Assembly: GCA_040398845.1 (NCBI GenBank)
Contig: JBBATH010000001.1
Coordinates: forward strand, 372,001-436,000
Direction: 5' to 3'
Length of the DNA stretch: 64,000 nucleotides
Source of the DNA: WLND01 sp040398845
GTDB lineage: Bacteria; Actinomycetota; Actinomycetes; S36-B12
The stretch's first letter is position 1, and each line of letters begins with the position of its first letter. A model generated the notes under the pieces. The model worked only from the letters and a program-made list of their open reading frames with translations, was not told the origin of the DNA and ran no database searches. This document shows, one piece after another, positions 1-8,165 of this stretch. Position numbers and translations under genes: made by a program.

Positions 1-1
1 C

Positions 2-1045
2 TTCAAGGTGTTCGGCTCCGCCTACACACTCGCCCAACGCCAGGCGATGTTCGCCGTCATCGGCATTTTTATCATGTTCTTGGCCGCCCGGACCGCAATT
101 CAGTTCTGGCGGGGCCTCGCCTGGACCCTTCTCCTCGGTTCCCTTGCGCTCCTGGTGGCGGTTCTCATCATCGGCGTTGAGGTGAGGGGGCAGCAGAACT
201 GGATCGAGTTGTTCGGGCCTTTCCGACTTCAGCCTTCGGAGTTCGCCAAGCTTGGAATCATCGTCTGGGGCGCAGATCTCCTCACCCGCAAGGATCTCCG
301 TATCCACACGTGGTCTCACCTGCTCGTGCCGCTGCTTCCGGTGTCCTTCCTCATGATTGTGCTCGTGCTCCTCGAGGGTGACTTCGGAAATGCCTTTATG
401 ATCGCCGCAATCACCGCAGGCATCCTGTTCGCAGCCGGCGCCCCGCTTCGACTGTTCGCGGTGCTCGGTGCAGTGGGACTGGTGGGCATCTACCTGCTCA
501 GCCTCGCAGCGCCCTACCGTATGACCCGTGTCATGTCGTGGATGGACCCGGCCGCAGACCGGCTCGGGGCTGGCTGGCAGTTGATGCAGGGGCAGTATGC
601 ACTCGGGACCGGCGGCCTTTGGGGTGTGGGGCTCGGTGCCAGCCGCGAGAAGTGGGGGGCGCTCCCTGAGGCGCACACCGACTTCATCTTTCCGGTCATC
701 GGGGAGGAGCTCGGCCTGATCGGAACGTTCATCGTCCTCATCCTCTTTGGTGTTTTGGCGTTTGGGATCTTCCGGCTCACGCGCAAGACCAAGGATCCGT
801 TTGTTCGGCTTGCCTCGGCAGGAGTCGGATGCTGGATCCTGGTCCAGGCGGTCCTCAACATCGGTTCGGTTCTCGGCCTTCTCCCGATCTCGGGTGTGCC
901 ACTGCCACTGGTGTCCTACGGAGGTTCTTCCCTGCTCCCAACCCTCGCCGCGATCGGCATGCTTTTGGCCTTCGCCCGTCAAGAGCCGGGTGCCCGAATG
1001 GCACTGCGGCGTAAATCGACCACTCAGACGAATCGCAGGCGCTGA
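2..1045 (+). CDS. ftsW: Lipid II polymerase / cell division protein FtsW (5' end cut by window)
   Basis: SEDS-family peptidoglycan glycosyltransferase of the divisome, a polytopic membrane protein that polymerises lipid II at the septum. The open frame runs into the left window edge, so roughly the first 60 or more residues are missing; the GTG at position 8 is only the first possible start inside the window. Visible hallmarks are several hydrophobic helices, the segment with GWQLMQGQYALGTGG, the conserved EAHTDFIFPVIGEELG stretch, and the C-terminal LPLVSYGGSSLL motif. The tail is basic and cytoplasmic. The stop overlaps the murG start by one base (TGATG). RodA is the alternative SEDS protein, but the murG-murC-ftsQ-ftsZ context makes FtsW much more likely. 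Confidence 0.93.
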   Translation, partial: FKVFGSAYTLAQRQAMFAVIGIFIMFLAARTAIQFWRGLAWTLLLGSLALLVAVLIIGVEVRGQQNWIELFGPFRLQPSEFAKLGIIVWGADLLTRKDLRIHTWSHLLVPLLPVSFLMIVLVLLEGDFGNAFMIAAITAGILFAAGAPLRLFAVLGAVGLVGIYLLSLAAPYRMTRVMSWMDPAADRLGAGWQLMQGQYALGTGGLWGVGLGASREKWGALPEAHTDFIFPVIGEELGLIGTFIVLILFGVLAFGIFRLTRKTKDPFVRLASAGVGCWILVQAVLNIGSVLGLLPISGVPLPLVSYGGSSLLPTLAAIGMLLAFARQEPGARMALRRKSTTQTNRRR

Positions 1046-2148
1046 TGAGCGGCGCAGCGCCAGACGCACTGCGCGTTGTTCTCGCCGCTGGAGGGACGGC
1101 CGGACACATCGAGCCCGCTCTCAATCTGGCCGATGCTCTGCTCCGTATCGACCCGGCCACGTCGATCATCGTCTTCGGAGGCGAGAGGGGCCTAGAGACC
1201 TCACTCGTGCCGGCACGCGGCTACGCCCTTGCGACCGTGCGGTCGGCCCCGATGCCGCGGCGGCTATCCCTTGACCTCGTTCGCGTGATCCCCCATGCCT
1301 GGCGCGCGACCCAGGAGTCCGCCAGGTTGCTCGATGGGTTCCGGGCCGACATCGTCATTGGCTTTGGCGGTTATGCAGCCCTCCCGACCTACCTCGCTGC
1401 CCGTCGCCGTGGGGTGCCGCTTGTGGTGCACGAAGCGAATGCCCGGCCTGGCCTGGCCAACCGGGTCGGCGCCCGGCTTACCACGCACGTGTTCTCATCG
1501 GTACCCGGGACGATTCGGGGCGCCAGCGCAGTCGGATTGCCTCTGCGTCTGGCGATTTCGCACCTCGATAGGCCGGCCGTTCGTGCGCAGGCCCGCGAGG
1601 CCCTCGGATTGAGCGCCGATGCGCCGGTGCTCCTCGTTTTCGGCGGCTCTCAGGGGGCGGCACGCCTCAATGATGCGGTGGGCGGCGCAATTGCGGAGCT
1701 CACCGCTCACGGCATGCAGGTGCTTCATGCGTATGGGGCCCGTAATCCCCAGCCGCCAGCACATGCCGGCTATGTGAGCGTGCCCTACCTCGACCGGATG
1801 GACCTCGCATATGCGGCAGCCGATATCGCGCTGACGAGGGCGGGAGCCATGACCTGTGCGGAGCTTGCGGCGGTCGGGCTGCCCGCCGTGTACGTGCCGC
1901 TGCCGATAGGAAACGGCGAGCAACGACTCAACGCCCTTCCGGTCGTGACGGCAGGCGGCGGCATCATCATCGACGATGCAGACCTCACTCCCGCAACGCT
2001 GCTCATGGCGGTAGGGCCGCTTCTGGGTGACCCGGTACGGCTCCATGCCATGGCTGATGCGGCAGCTTCGCACGGGGTGCGCGACGCCGACGAACACCTC
2101 GCCCGTACGGTCATGGGGATCGCATCGGAACGAAGGGCACGTGAATGA
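1045..2148 (+). CDS. murG: UDP-N-acetylglucosamine--lipid I GlcNAc transferase MurG
   Basis: Converts lipid I to lipid II on the inner face of the membrane by adding GlcNAc from UDP-GlcNAc. 367 residues, normal for the family. The N-terminal glycine-rich loop reads AAGGTAGHIEPAL (about residues 13-25), and the C-terminal GT-B half carries GGSQGAARLND and the donor-site stretch RAGAMTCAELAAVGLP. It starts at the ATG overlapping the ftsW stop by one base and ends overlapping murC by 4 nt (ATGA), so it is translated as part of the dcw operon. Confidence 0.97.
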   Translation: MSGAAPDALRVVLAAGGTAGHIEPALNLADALLRIDPATSIIVFGGERGLETSLVPARGYALATVRSAPMPRRLSLDLVRVIPHAWRATQESARLLDGFRADIVIGFGGYAALPTYLAARRRGVPLVVHEANARPGLANRVGARLTTHVFSSVPGTIRGASAVGLPLRLAISHLDRPAVRAQAREALGLSADAPVLLVFGGSQGAARLNDAVGGAIAELTAHGMQVLHAYGARNPQPPAHAGYVSVPYLDRMDLAYAAADIALTRAGAMTCAELAAVGLPAVYVPLPIGNGEQRLNALPVVTAGGGIIIDDADLTPATLLMAVGPLLGDPVRLHAMADAAASHGVRDADEHLARTVMGIASERRARE

Positions 2149-3572
2149 GTGAGGCACTTGGGCGGCTGGGCCGCGTTCACATCATTGGCATCGGGGGCGC
2201 CGGCATGTCTGGCATCGCACGGATCCTTGTCGCCCGCGGCGTTGAGGTCTCGGGCAGCGATGCGAAGGACTCGCGGCGCCTTGACGGTCTTCGAACAATT
2301 GGTGTTGACGTCCATGTCGGCCACAGTCGTGAACAGGTGGAGGGTGCGCAGACGATCGTCGTTTCTACGGCAATTCCGGCATCCAATGTTGAGCGCCGCG
2401 CGGGAGTCGAACTCGGGCTTTTGGAACTGAGTCGCGCCGATGCGCTGGCCATGATCATGGACGGTTACCTGACGGTTGCCGTCGCGGGAACGCACGGCAA
2501 GACGACGACGACGTCGATGGTCACGATCGCGCTGCAGCACTGCGGCGTCGACCCGTCCTTCGCCATCGGGAGCGAACTCAATGAATCCGGGTCGAACGCG
2601 CACCTCGGAAGTGGCGACATCTTTGTGGTCGAGGCGGATGAGAGCGATGGGGCGTTTCTGCACTATGCGCCATTCGCCGGGATTGTCACGAATGTCGAGG
2701 CCGACCACCTCAATCACTGGGGTACCTATGAAGCGATTGAAGCAGCGTTCTTGGAGTTCGCCATCGGCATCCGCGACAGGGCAGGCTTCCTCGTCGTTTG
2801 CGCCGACGACGCTGGCGCGGCCCGGGTCGCTGATCGGGCAGGTGCGGCAGGAGTCGATGTCCGCACCTACGGAAGCGCGTCGGATGCTGACTTCACCATG
2901 ACTGACCTCGTGTGGACAGGACGGGGCTGGACCTTTGGAGTGGTGGATCCCTTCGGTGTAACCCTTGGAAGGATCGCCCTTCAGGTACCCGGACGCCACA
3001 ACGCGCTCAATGCCCTCGCTGCATTCGTCACTGGCGTGGGGCTCGGTCTACCGGCGACAGCAATGATCGAGGGACTCTCGGGCTTTAGCGGCACTCGTCG
3101 AAGGTTCGACTTCAAGGGTGAAGTCGGTGGAGTTCGGGTGTTCGACGATTATGCCCATCACCCGACCGAGATAGAGGCGACGTTGCGTGCGGCACGCGAC
3201 GTCGCAGGTGAAGGTCGCGTTGTCGTGGCCTTTCAGGCCCACCATTATTACCGCACGGCGATGTTCATCACCGAATTCGGCGCAGCCCTCGGCCTTGCCG
3301 ACGAGGTGGTGGTGCTTGAGGTCTTCGCCCCGGGTGAGACCGCCATTCCGGGCGCGAGTGGACAGACAATGGCGGCGAACGTGCCGTTGGACGCCGCGCA
3401 CGTGGTGTTCGAGCCCTCGTGGTCGGCTGTTGCGGGGCACCTCGTCGAGCGGGCGAGCAGTGGCGACATCATCATGACCCTTGGTGCCGGGGACATTGGC
3501 ATGATCGGGCTCGAAGTCCTTGACCGCCTGCGCCTGCGCGAGGGTGCGCGACAGCCGATGCGACCGGACTAA
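2145..3572 (+). CDS. murC: UDP-N-acetylmuramate--L-alanine ligase MurC
   Basis: Cytoplasmic ATP-dependent ligase that adds L-Ala to UDP-MurNAc, the first step of stem-peptide synthesis. 475 residues. The N-terminal Rossmann motif is GIGGAGMSGIARIL (about residues 15-28), the ATP loop GTHGKTTTTSM lies near residues 115-125, and the acidic EADESDGAF motif follows. The C-terminal domain has FDDYAHHPTEIEATL. It overlaps murG by 4 nt and its TAA stop shares one base with the ftsQ ATG. No murB sits between murC and ftsQ, the same arrangement as in mycobacteria. Confidence 0.97.
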   Translation: MSEALGRLGRVHIIGIGGAGMSGIARILVARGVEVSGSDAKDSRRLDGLRTIGVDVHVGHSREQVEGAQTIVVSTAIPASNVERRAGVELGLLELSRADALAMIMDGYLTVAVAGTHGKTTTTSMVTIALQHCGVDPSFAIGSELNESGSNAHLGSGDIFVVEADESDGAFLHYAPFAGIVTNVEADHLNHWGTYEAIEAAFLEFAIGIRDRAGFLVVCADDAGAARVADRAGAAGVDVRTYGSASDADFTMTDLVWTGRGWTFGVVDPFGVTLGRIALQVPGRHNALNALAAFVTGVGLGLPATAMIEGLSGFSGTRRRFDFKGEVGGVRVFDDYAHHPTEIEATLRAARDVAGEGRVVVAFQAHHYYRTAMFITEFGAALGLADEVVVLEVFAPGETAIPGASGQTMAANVPLDAAHVVFEPSWSAVAGHLVERASSGDIIMTLGAGDIGMIGLEVLDRLRLREGARQPMRPD

Positions 3573-4309
3573 TGGCGAGTGGCGATCGACCTCGCCGTAC
3601 CAAGGAGGACCGAAATCCACCCCGCGACCCTGACCGCAGTCGTCGCTGGCGGGTGTTTCGATTCGTGTTCATCATCGCAGTCATCGTCGCGGGCGCACTC
3701 GTCTGGGTCGTGTGGTTCTCATCGGTTCTCGTCATCCGCAAGGTCGAGGTCACCGGAGTGTCGGGAATCCTCGTCAATCGGGTGGTTGACGCAGCCGACG
3801 TGCCAATTGGGTTGCAGATGGCGCGACTTGATACAACCCAGGTGCGGGCGGGCATTGAGACACTGCCGTGGGTTCGGGCATCGGCGGTTGTCAGGTCCTG
3901 GCCCAGAGGTGTGGTTCTCGTCGTTGAGCCGCGGGAGGCGGCCGCCCTCCTCGAGGGCTCCCAGGCTGCATTGGATGCGAGCGGCGCGGTGTTCGTCCCT
4001 CCTGAGCCCCTTGAGCCGGGGCTCCCGATCGTGCGGGGCGACGGGGTGGGCCTCATGACCGCTATGCGGGTCCTCGGGACAATTCCGCCGGAACTCCTCT
4101 CGCGGGTGGCGCTCGTCTCGGCGACAACGCGCGATGACGTCGAACTCATTCTCGACTCCGGCATCGTGATCAGGTGGGGGAGCGAGGAGCGGCCGCTCCT
4201 CAAGGCGCGTGTCCTGAAAGCGCTCATGAAGACGAGGGCCCGGGTCTACGATGTCGCGTCCCCAGAGCTGCCGACGACCATCGGTCAGCCGTTGGCACCG
4301 ACGGGTTAG
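3572..4309 (+). CDS. ftsQ: Cell division protein FtsQ
   Basis: Bitopic divisome protein linking early and late division proteins. 245 residues: a basic cytoplasmic tail (about 1-25, rich in Arg), one membrane helix (about 29-50, VFRFVFIIAVIVAGALVWVV), then a POTRA domain beginning at VIRKVEVTGVSGI and an FtsQ beta domain with PWVRASAVVRSWPRGVVLVVEPREAAA. Primary sequence is poorly conserved in the family, so the call rests on this architecture and on its place between murC and ftsZ. There is no ftsA after it, as usual in Actinobacteria. Confidence 0.93.
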   Translation: MASGDRPRRTKEDRNPPRDPDRSRRWRVFRFVFIIAVIVAGALVWVVWFSSVLVIRKVEVTGVSGILVNRVVDAADVPIGLQMARLDTTQVRAGIETLPWVRASAVVRSWPRGVVLVVEPREAAALLEGSQAALDASGAVFVPPEPLEPGLPIVRGDGVGLMTAMRVLGTIPPELLSRVALVSATTRDDVELILDSGIVIRWGSEERPLLKARVLKALMKTRARVYDVASPELPTTIGQPLAPTG

Positions 4310-4337
4310 TGGATGCTCGTTTGCGTCATGAGCGCGC

Positions 4338-4410
4338 AACCTCTAACCTCCGGCGGCTTGATGGACGGGTAATTCCTCACCCTGAACTAGAGGTTGAGGG
4401 TGAGCCGTCC
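4338..4410 (+). promoter_or_regulatory. Structured leader between ftsQ and ftsZ (interleaved inverted repeats)
   Basis: Three perfect complementary pairs lie in the 171-nt gap before ftsZ. GGACGG (4363-4368) pairs with CCGTCC (4405-4410), and immediately inside CTCACCCT (4376-4383) pairs with AGGGTGAG (4397-4404), giving a 14-bp stem with a one-sided 7-nt bulge and a 13-nt loop. The loop contains TAGAGGTT (4388-4395), which is complementary to AACCTCTA (4338-4345) upstream, so a pseudoknot is possible. No T tract follows, so this is not a classical terminator. The function is unknown. Confidence 0.5.
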
Positions 4411-4464
4411 AGTGCGAAGACGAGGCTGAAGGCCGCTGATCTGGCGGCGTCGGCCAACAACGAT

Positions 4465-4471
4465 GAAAGGA
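4465..4471 (+). promoter_or_regulatory. Ribosome binding site that fixes the ftsZ start
   Basis: GAAAGGA at 4465-4471 stands 9 nt before the GTG at 4481. The upstream in-frame ATG at 4463 overlaps this site and has no comparable one of its own, so GTG 4481 is preferred. Confidence 0.7.
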
Positions 4472-4480
4472 CGAGCAGCA

Positions 4481-5650
4481 GTGGCGGGTCCGCAGAATTA
4501 TCTTGCAGTAATCAAGGTCGTCGGCATCGGCGGCGGCGGCGTGAATGCCGTGAACCGAATGATCGAGGTCGGGCTCAAGGGGGTCGAGTTCATCGCGGTG
4601 AACACGGACGCCCAAGCACTCCTCATGAGCGACGCCGACGTCAAGCTCGACATCGGCCGCGAGATCACCCGCGGCCTAGGCGCTGGAGCGAATCCCGAGG
4701 TCGGCAAGAGGGCGGCTGAGGACCATGCTGATGAAATTGAAGAGGTATTGAAGGGCGCCGACATGGTGTTCGTGACCGCAGGGGAAGGCGGAGGCACGGG
4801 CACGGGTGGAGCGCCGGTTGTTGCTCGGATCGCTCGATCCCTCGGCGCACTTACCCTTGGCGTCGTCACCCGCCCGTTCGGGTTCGAGGGCCGAAGACGT
4901 CAGGCGCAAGCCGAGTCAGGCATCGAGAACCTTCGAGCTGAGGTCGATACGCTCATTGTCATCCCGAATGACCGCCTGCTCTCGCTGTCGGACCGCAATA
5001 TCAGCGTCATCGATGCCTTCCGGCAGGCAGATCATGTGCTTCTCCAAGGCGTCTCCGGCATCACCGACCTCATCACCACTCCGGGGCTCATCAACCTCGA
5101 CTTCGCCGACGTCCGGAGTGTTATGCACGGTGCCGGGACAGCCCTCATGGGCATTGGAACAGCTCGCGGCGAGGATCGTGCGATAGAGGCGGCTGAGAAG
5201 GCGATCTCCAGCCCACTCCTCGAGGCGGGCATCGACGGGGCTCACGGCGTACTCCTTTCCATCTCCGGCGGAAGTGACCTCGGACTTTTCGAGATCAATG
5301 CGGCCGCGCAGCGCGTGAGCGATGCAGCGCACCCTGACGCGAACATCATCTTCGGTGCCGTCATCGACGACACCTTGGGCGATGAAGTGCGCGTCACCGT
5401 CATCGCCGCGGGCTTCGACGGTGGCGAACTGCCAGCACGGCGTGGATCAACTTCGGGCATGCGTGCAGCCGAGGAGCCAGCCCCGGTGCAGCAGATCCGG
5501 CAGCCGTCCAGGCCGGTTGCAGACGCTCCGGTCAGTCAGCCGGTCAGTCAGCCGGCGTCCCAGCCTTCGCAGCCGCCGATCCAGATGCCACGCAGAATCG
5601 TTTTTGAGGACGCTGACGATGAACTCGATGTCCCGGACTTCCTGAAGTAG
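4481..5650 (+). CDS. ftsZ: Cell division GTPase FtsZ
   Basis: Tubulin-like GTPase forming the Z ring. With the GTG start it has 389 residues and begins MAGPQNYLAVIKVVGIGGGG, matching the usual actinobacterial N-terminus; an ATG 18 nt upstream would add MKGRAA. The GTP-binding glycine motif GEGGGTGTGGAP is near residue 100, and the synergy-loop region has ANIIFGAVIDDTLGDEVRVTVIA. A Pro/Gln/Ser-rich linker contains a doubled 12-bp DNA repeat (5528-5551), and the extreme C-terminus DELDVPDFLK is the conserved peptide that binds SepF and other partners. It is preceded by a structured leader and followed 11 nt later by pgeF. Confidence 0.98.
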   Translation: MAGPQNYLAVIKVVGIGGGGVNAVNRMIEVGLKGVEFIAVNTDAQALLMSDADVKLDIGREITRGLGAGANPEVGKRAAEDHADEIEEVLKGADMVFVTAGEGGGTGTGGAPVVARIARSLGALTLGVVTRPFGFEGRRRQAQAESGIENLRAEVDTLIVIPNDRLLSLSDRNISVIDAFRQADHVLLQGVSGITDLITTPGLINLDFADVRSVMHGAGTALMGIGTARGEDRAIEAAEKAISSPLLEAGIDGAHGVLLSISGGSDLGLFEINAAAQRVSDAAHPDANIIFGAVIDDTLGDEVRVTVIAAGFDGGELPARRGSTSGMRAAEEPAPVQQIRQPSRPVADAPVSQPVSQPASQPSQPPIQMPRRIVFEDADDELDVPDFLK

Positions 5651-5661
5651 GGGACGACGAG

Positions 5662-6408
5662 GTGATCGCATTCGCGTCCGGCGCCCTCGGCTCGAGTGCG
5701 CCCGGCGCTGGTACCTGCCGGTGGGCGGCTACCGGGCGGGCTGGAGGGGTGAGCACCGGTAACTTCCAGTCTCTGAATCTCGCAGAGTACGTGGGTGACG
5801 ATCCTGGTTCGGTTGCCGAGAACCGGCGGCGGGCCGTAGGACTTGTTGGTGTCGGTGAGGAAGGCCTCGCTGTCATGGGGGCGGTTCACGGCGCCAGCGT
5901 AGGTGTCGTGTCGTGCGGCGGGGTCGTAGCGGGGGTGGATGCTCTCGTGAGCACCTCGAAGGGGATTGCCCTGCTCGCGCTGGCGGCTGACTGCGTGCCG
6001 CTCGTCCTCGCTGATGCTCAAGCCGGGGTTATCGCTGCAGTGCACTGTGGGTGGCGTGGCGTCGGCGCCGGAGTCGTGTATGCGGCGGTGGCGACCATGC
6101 GCGATCTTGGTGCGGTGAGCATCGAGGCAGTCCTCGGCCCGGCGATTTGCGCTGGCTGCTACCCGGTGCCCGCCGAACGCACGGAGTGTCTGCGAGAACT
6201 CGTGTCCACCGACGTGAGTGACGTTGCGTGCATCGATCATGCGGGAGGGTCGTTCATTGACGTTCGTGCCGGGGTGTCGATGCAGTTAGCGCTCCTCGAT
6301 ATCGAGGTGAACCACGTGAATGCCTGCACGAACGAGGCGACCGACCTCTTCTCCTACCGGCGTGACACCGTGACTGGCCGGCAGGGAATGATCATCGGCA
6401 GGGCATGA
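5662..6408 (+). CDS. pgeF: Peptidoglycan editing factor PgeF (YfiH/laccase-domain family)
   Basis: Cytoplasmic multicopper-oxidase-like fold protein of the YfiH family; characterised members remove misincorporated residues from peptidoglycan precursors, and some have purine-nucleoside activity. 248 residues. Metal-site motifs are visible: HGASV, ADCVPLVLAD, AAVHCGWRGVGAGV, and GPAICAGCYPV. It begins at a GTG 11 nt after ftsZ, in the position held by this family in most actinobacterial dcw clusters. The fold assignment is strong; the exact substrate here is inferred from the family. Confidence 0.9.
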   Translation: MIAFASGALGSSAPGAGTCRWAATGRAGGVSTGNFQSLNLAEYVGDDPGSVAENRRRAVGLVGVGEEGLAVMGAVHGASVGVVSCGGVVAGVDALVSTSKGIALLALAADCVPLVLADAQAGVIAAVHCGWRGVGAGVVYAAVATMRDLGAVSIEAVLGPAICAGCYPVPAERTECLRELVSTDVSDVACIDHAGGSFIDVRAGVSMQLALLDIEVNHVNACTNEATDLFSYRRDTVTGRQGMIIGRA

Positions 6409-6474
6409 GAAACAGGTATCGACCCGTGCGCTTGATTGGGCGCGGGTTTGGGAGGAAGAACGAGAGGTGGGGAG

Positions 6475-7203
6475 GTGGCCGTTGATGCAAGGTCCAACCC
6501 AGAACGCGCTGCAGAGATCGCCGCGAGTCTGAGCGAGGTCAGGGCGCGTATCGACAAGGCTTGTTTGGCTGCAGATCGGCCGCCAGACAGCGTCAAGCTC
6601 GTCGTTGTGACGAAGACTTTTCCCGCTTCCGACGTGAGTATTCTTCGGCGCCTGGGTTGCGGAGAAGTCGCCGAAAACAAGGATCAGGAAGCCCGAGGGA
6701 AGGTAGCCGAACTCTCAGATGCCACGCCCGCCTTGTGCTGGCACATGATCGGACAGGTTCAGCGCAATAAGGCGCGGTCGGTATCGACCTGGGCCGATGT
6801 TGTCGAGTCCGTTGATCGGCTATCACTCGCCGAGGCGCTCTCTGCAGGTGCTGTCGCGGCGAATCGAACGATAGAGATCCTCCTTCAAGTCTCCTTGGAT
6901 CCTGATGATGCTGGCGGCAGGGGTGGCGTGCGCCCAAAGGAGGTGCCAGATCTTGCCACGAGGGCAGCGGCACTTCCAGGCTTGGCGCTGCGAGGGATTA
7001 TGGGAATCGCACCCTTTCCTGGAGACCCCGATGTAGCCTTCGGCCTCCTTGAATCGGTGGCCAGGCATTTGCGAACCGTGGTTCCCGAAGCGGATAGGAT
7101 TTCGGCGGGAATGAGCGGTGATCTCGAGGCAGCCATCCGGCACGGGGCGACACACGTACGAATCGGCGGAGCGATACTCGGGAAACGCGCAATTGTCAGG
7201 TAG
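6475..7203 (+). CDS. yggS: YggS-family pyridoxal phosphate homeostasis protein
   Basis: PLP-binding alanine-racemase-fold protein with no known catalysis that buffers free PLP. With the GTG at 6475 it has 242 residues. Lys47 in VVVTKTFP is the expected PLP lysine, and WHMIGQVQRNKAR and SAGMSGDLEAAIRHGATHVRIGGAI are diagnostic. The start was moved from a TTG at 6436 because the GTG has an SD-like GAGAGG (6462-6467) at 7-nt spacing and gives the normal family length. It lies between pgeF and sepF, the conserved actinobacterial order. Confidence 0.92.
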   Translation: MAVDARSNPERAAEIAASLSEVRARIDKACLAADRPPDSVKLVVVTKTFPASDVSILRRLGCGEVAENKDQEARGKVAELSDATPALCWHMIGQVQRNKARSVSTWADVVESVDRLSLAEALSAGAVAANRTIEILLQVSLDPDDAGGRGGVRPKEVPDLATRAAALPGLALRGIMGIAPFPGDPDVAFGLLESVARHLRTVVPEADRISAGMSGDLEAAIRHGATHVRIGGAILGKRAIVR

Positions 7204-7265
7204 ATTCAGGCACCACCGGGATTTTCACGGAGAGTATTCCCACCCCCGAAGAAGGATGGCGGTTC

Positions 7266-7847
7266 ATGGCTGGCGCGATGCGCAAGATGGGCGTCTATCT
7301 GGGCCTGGTTGGGGATGACGTCTTCGAGGAGGATTACGAGGAATACGAGCACATCCGTCGCGATGTTCGCGGCCGTGATCCGCGGGCCGGGGAACGATTG
7401 GGTTCGGGGGATCGCGACGATGACCGACTCGATGAGCGATACGAGAGTCGGGGGGTTCGCACCCTTTCCGACACCCGCGCGGTACGAACATTCCGCCAAG
7501 AGGCAATCCCCGATCGACGTCAGACCGGGGCGCCGCTCACCGACTGGCGGCCGGTTGCCAGCGCCGAGATCACCCGTATTGAGACCGTTCACCCGCGCAG
7601 TTACAATGATGCACGACGGATCGGCGAGGAATATCGCGAGGGCGTGCCGGTCATCATGAACCTATCTGAACTCGATGACTCCGATGCCAAGCGAATCGTC
7701 GATTTTGCCGCCGGTCTGGTCTTCGGTTTGCGTGGTTCGATCGAGCGGGTGACGAACAAGGTGTTCCTCCTATCCCCGCCGAATGTCGATGTTGGTGACG
7801 AGGCTCGCGCTCAGATCGCCCAAGATCCGTTCTACAACCAAAGCTGA
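7266..7847 (+). CDS. sepF: Cell division protein SepF
   Basis: FtsZ-binding membrane anchor that replaces FtsA in Actinobacteria. 193 residues. The N-terminal amphipathic helix MAGAMRKMGVYLGL is the membrane-targeting segment. A charged Arg/Asp-rich linker (about residues 30-90) precedes the globular SepF core with ARRIGEEYREGVPVIMNLSELDDSDAKRIVDFAAGL and GSIERVTNKVFLLSP. AAGAAGGA upstream of the ATG is a good ribosome site. Its last base overlaps the yggT ATG. Confidence 0.95.
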   Translation: MAGAMRKMGVYLGLVGDDVFEEDYEEYEHIRRDVRGRDPRAGERLGSGDRDDDRLDERYESRGVRTLSDTRAVRTFRQEAIPDRRQTGAPLTDWRPVASAEITRIETVHPRSYNDARRIGEEYREGVPVIMNLSELDDSDAKRIVDFAAGLVFGLRGSIERVTNKVFLLSPPNVDVGDEARAQIAQDPFYNQS

Positions 7848-8131
7848 TGAGTGCCGTAGGCGAGATTCTCGCTACCATCCTGTGGCTTTACTGGCTGGTC
7901 TTCATTGGACGTCTCATCTTCGACTTCGTCCAGGTGTTTGCCCGATCGTGGCGGCCGTCAGGAATCCTCCTGCTCATCGCGGAGGGGATCTACACGGTCA
8001 CCGACCCACCGCTGCGCCTGCTGCGCCGCGTTATTCCGCCATTACGCATCGGTGGGATGCAGTTTGACCTCGCATTCTTAATCGTGCTCATCGGACTCCA
8101 GATTCTCATCAGCGTGGCGATGAATCTCTGA
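7847..8131 (+). CDS. yggT: YggT-family membrane protein
   Basis: Small integral membrane protein of the YGGT family (94 residues), with hydrophobic helices at about 7-28 and 72-93 around a central DPPLRLLRRVIPPLRIGGMQFD segment typical of the family. Its molecular role is not established; family members sit beside sepF and divIVA in Gram-positive dcw clusters. The start shares a base with the sepF stop (TGATG). Confidence 0.9.
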   Translation: MSAVGEILATILWLYWLVFIGRLIFDFVQVFARSWRPSGILLLIAEGIYTVTDPPLRLLRRVIPPLRIGGMQFDLAFLIVLIGLQILISVAMNL

Positions 8132-8165
8132 TGCAAGGCAGTTCGCCCGTTGCTGGCTCCCAACC

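Noticed and set aside
1785..2999. 404-residue open frame antisense to murG and murC
   Set aside because: High GC creates long antisense frames. The translation is Arg/Asp-rich without any domain, and the sense strand is fully explained by murG and murC.
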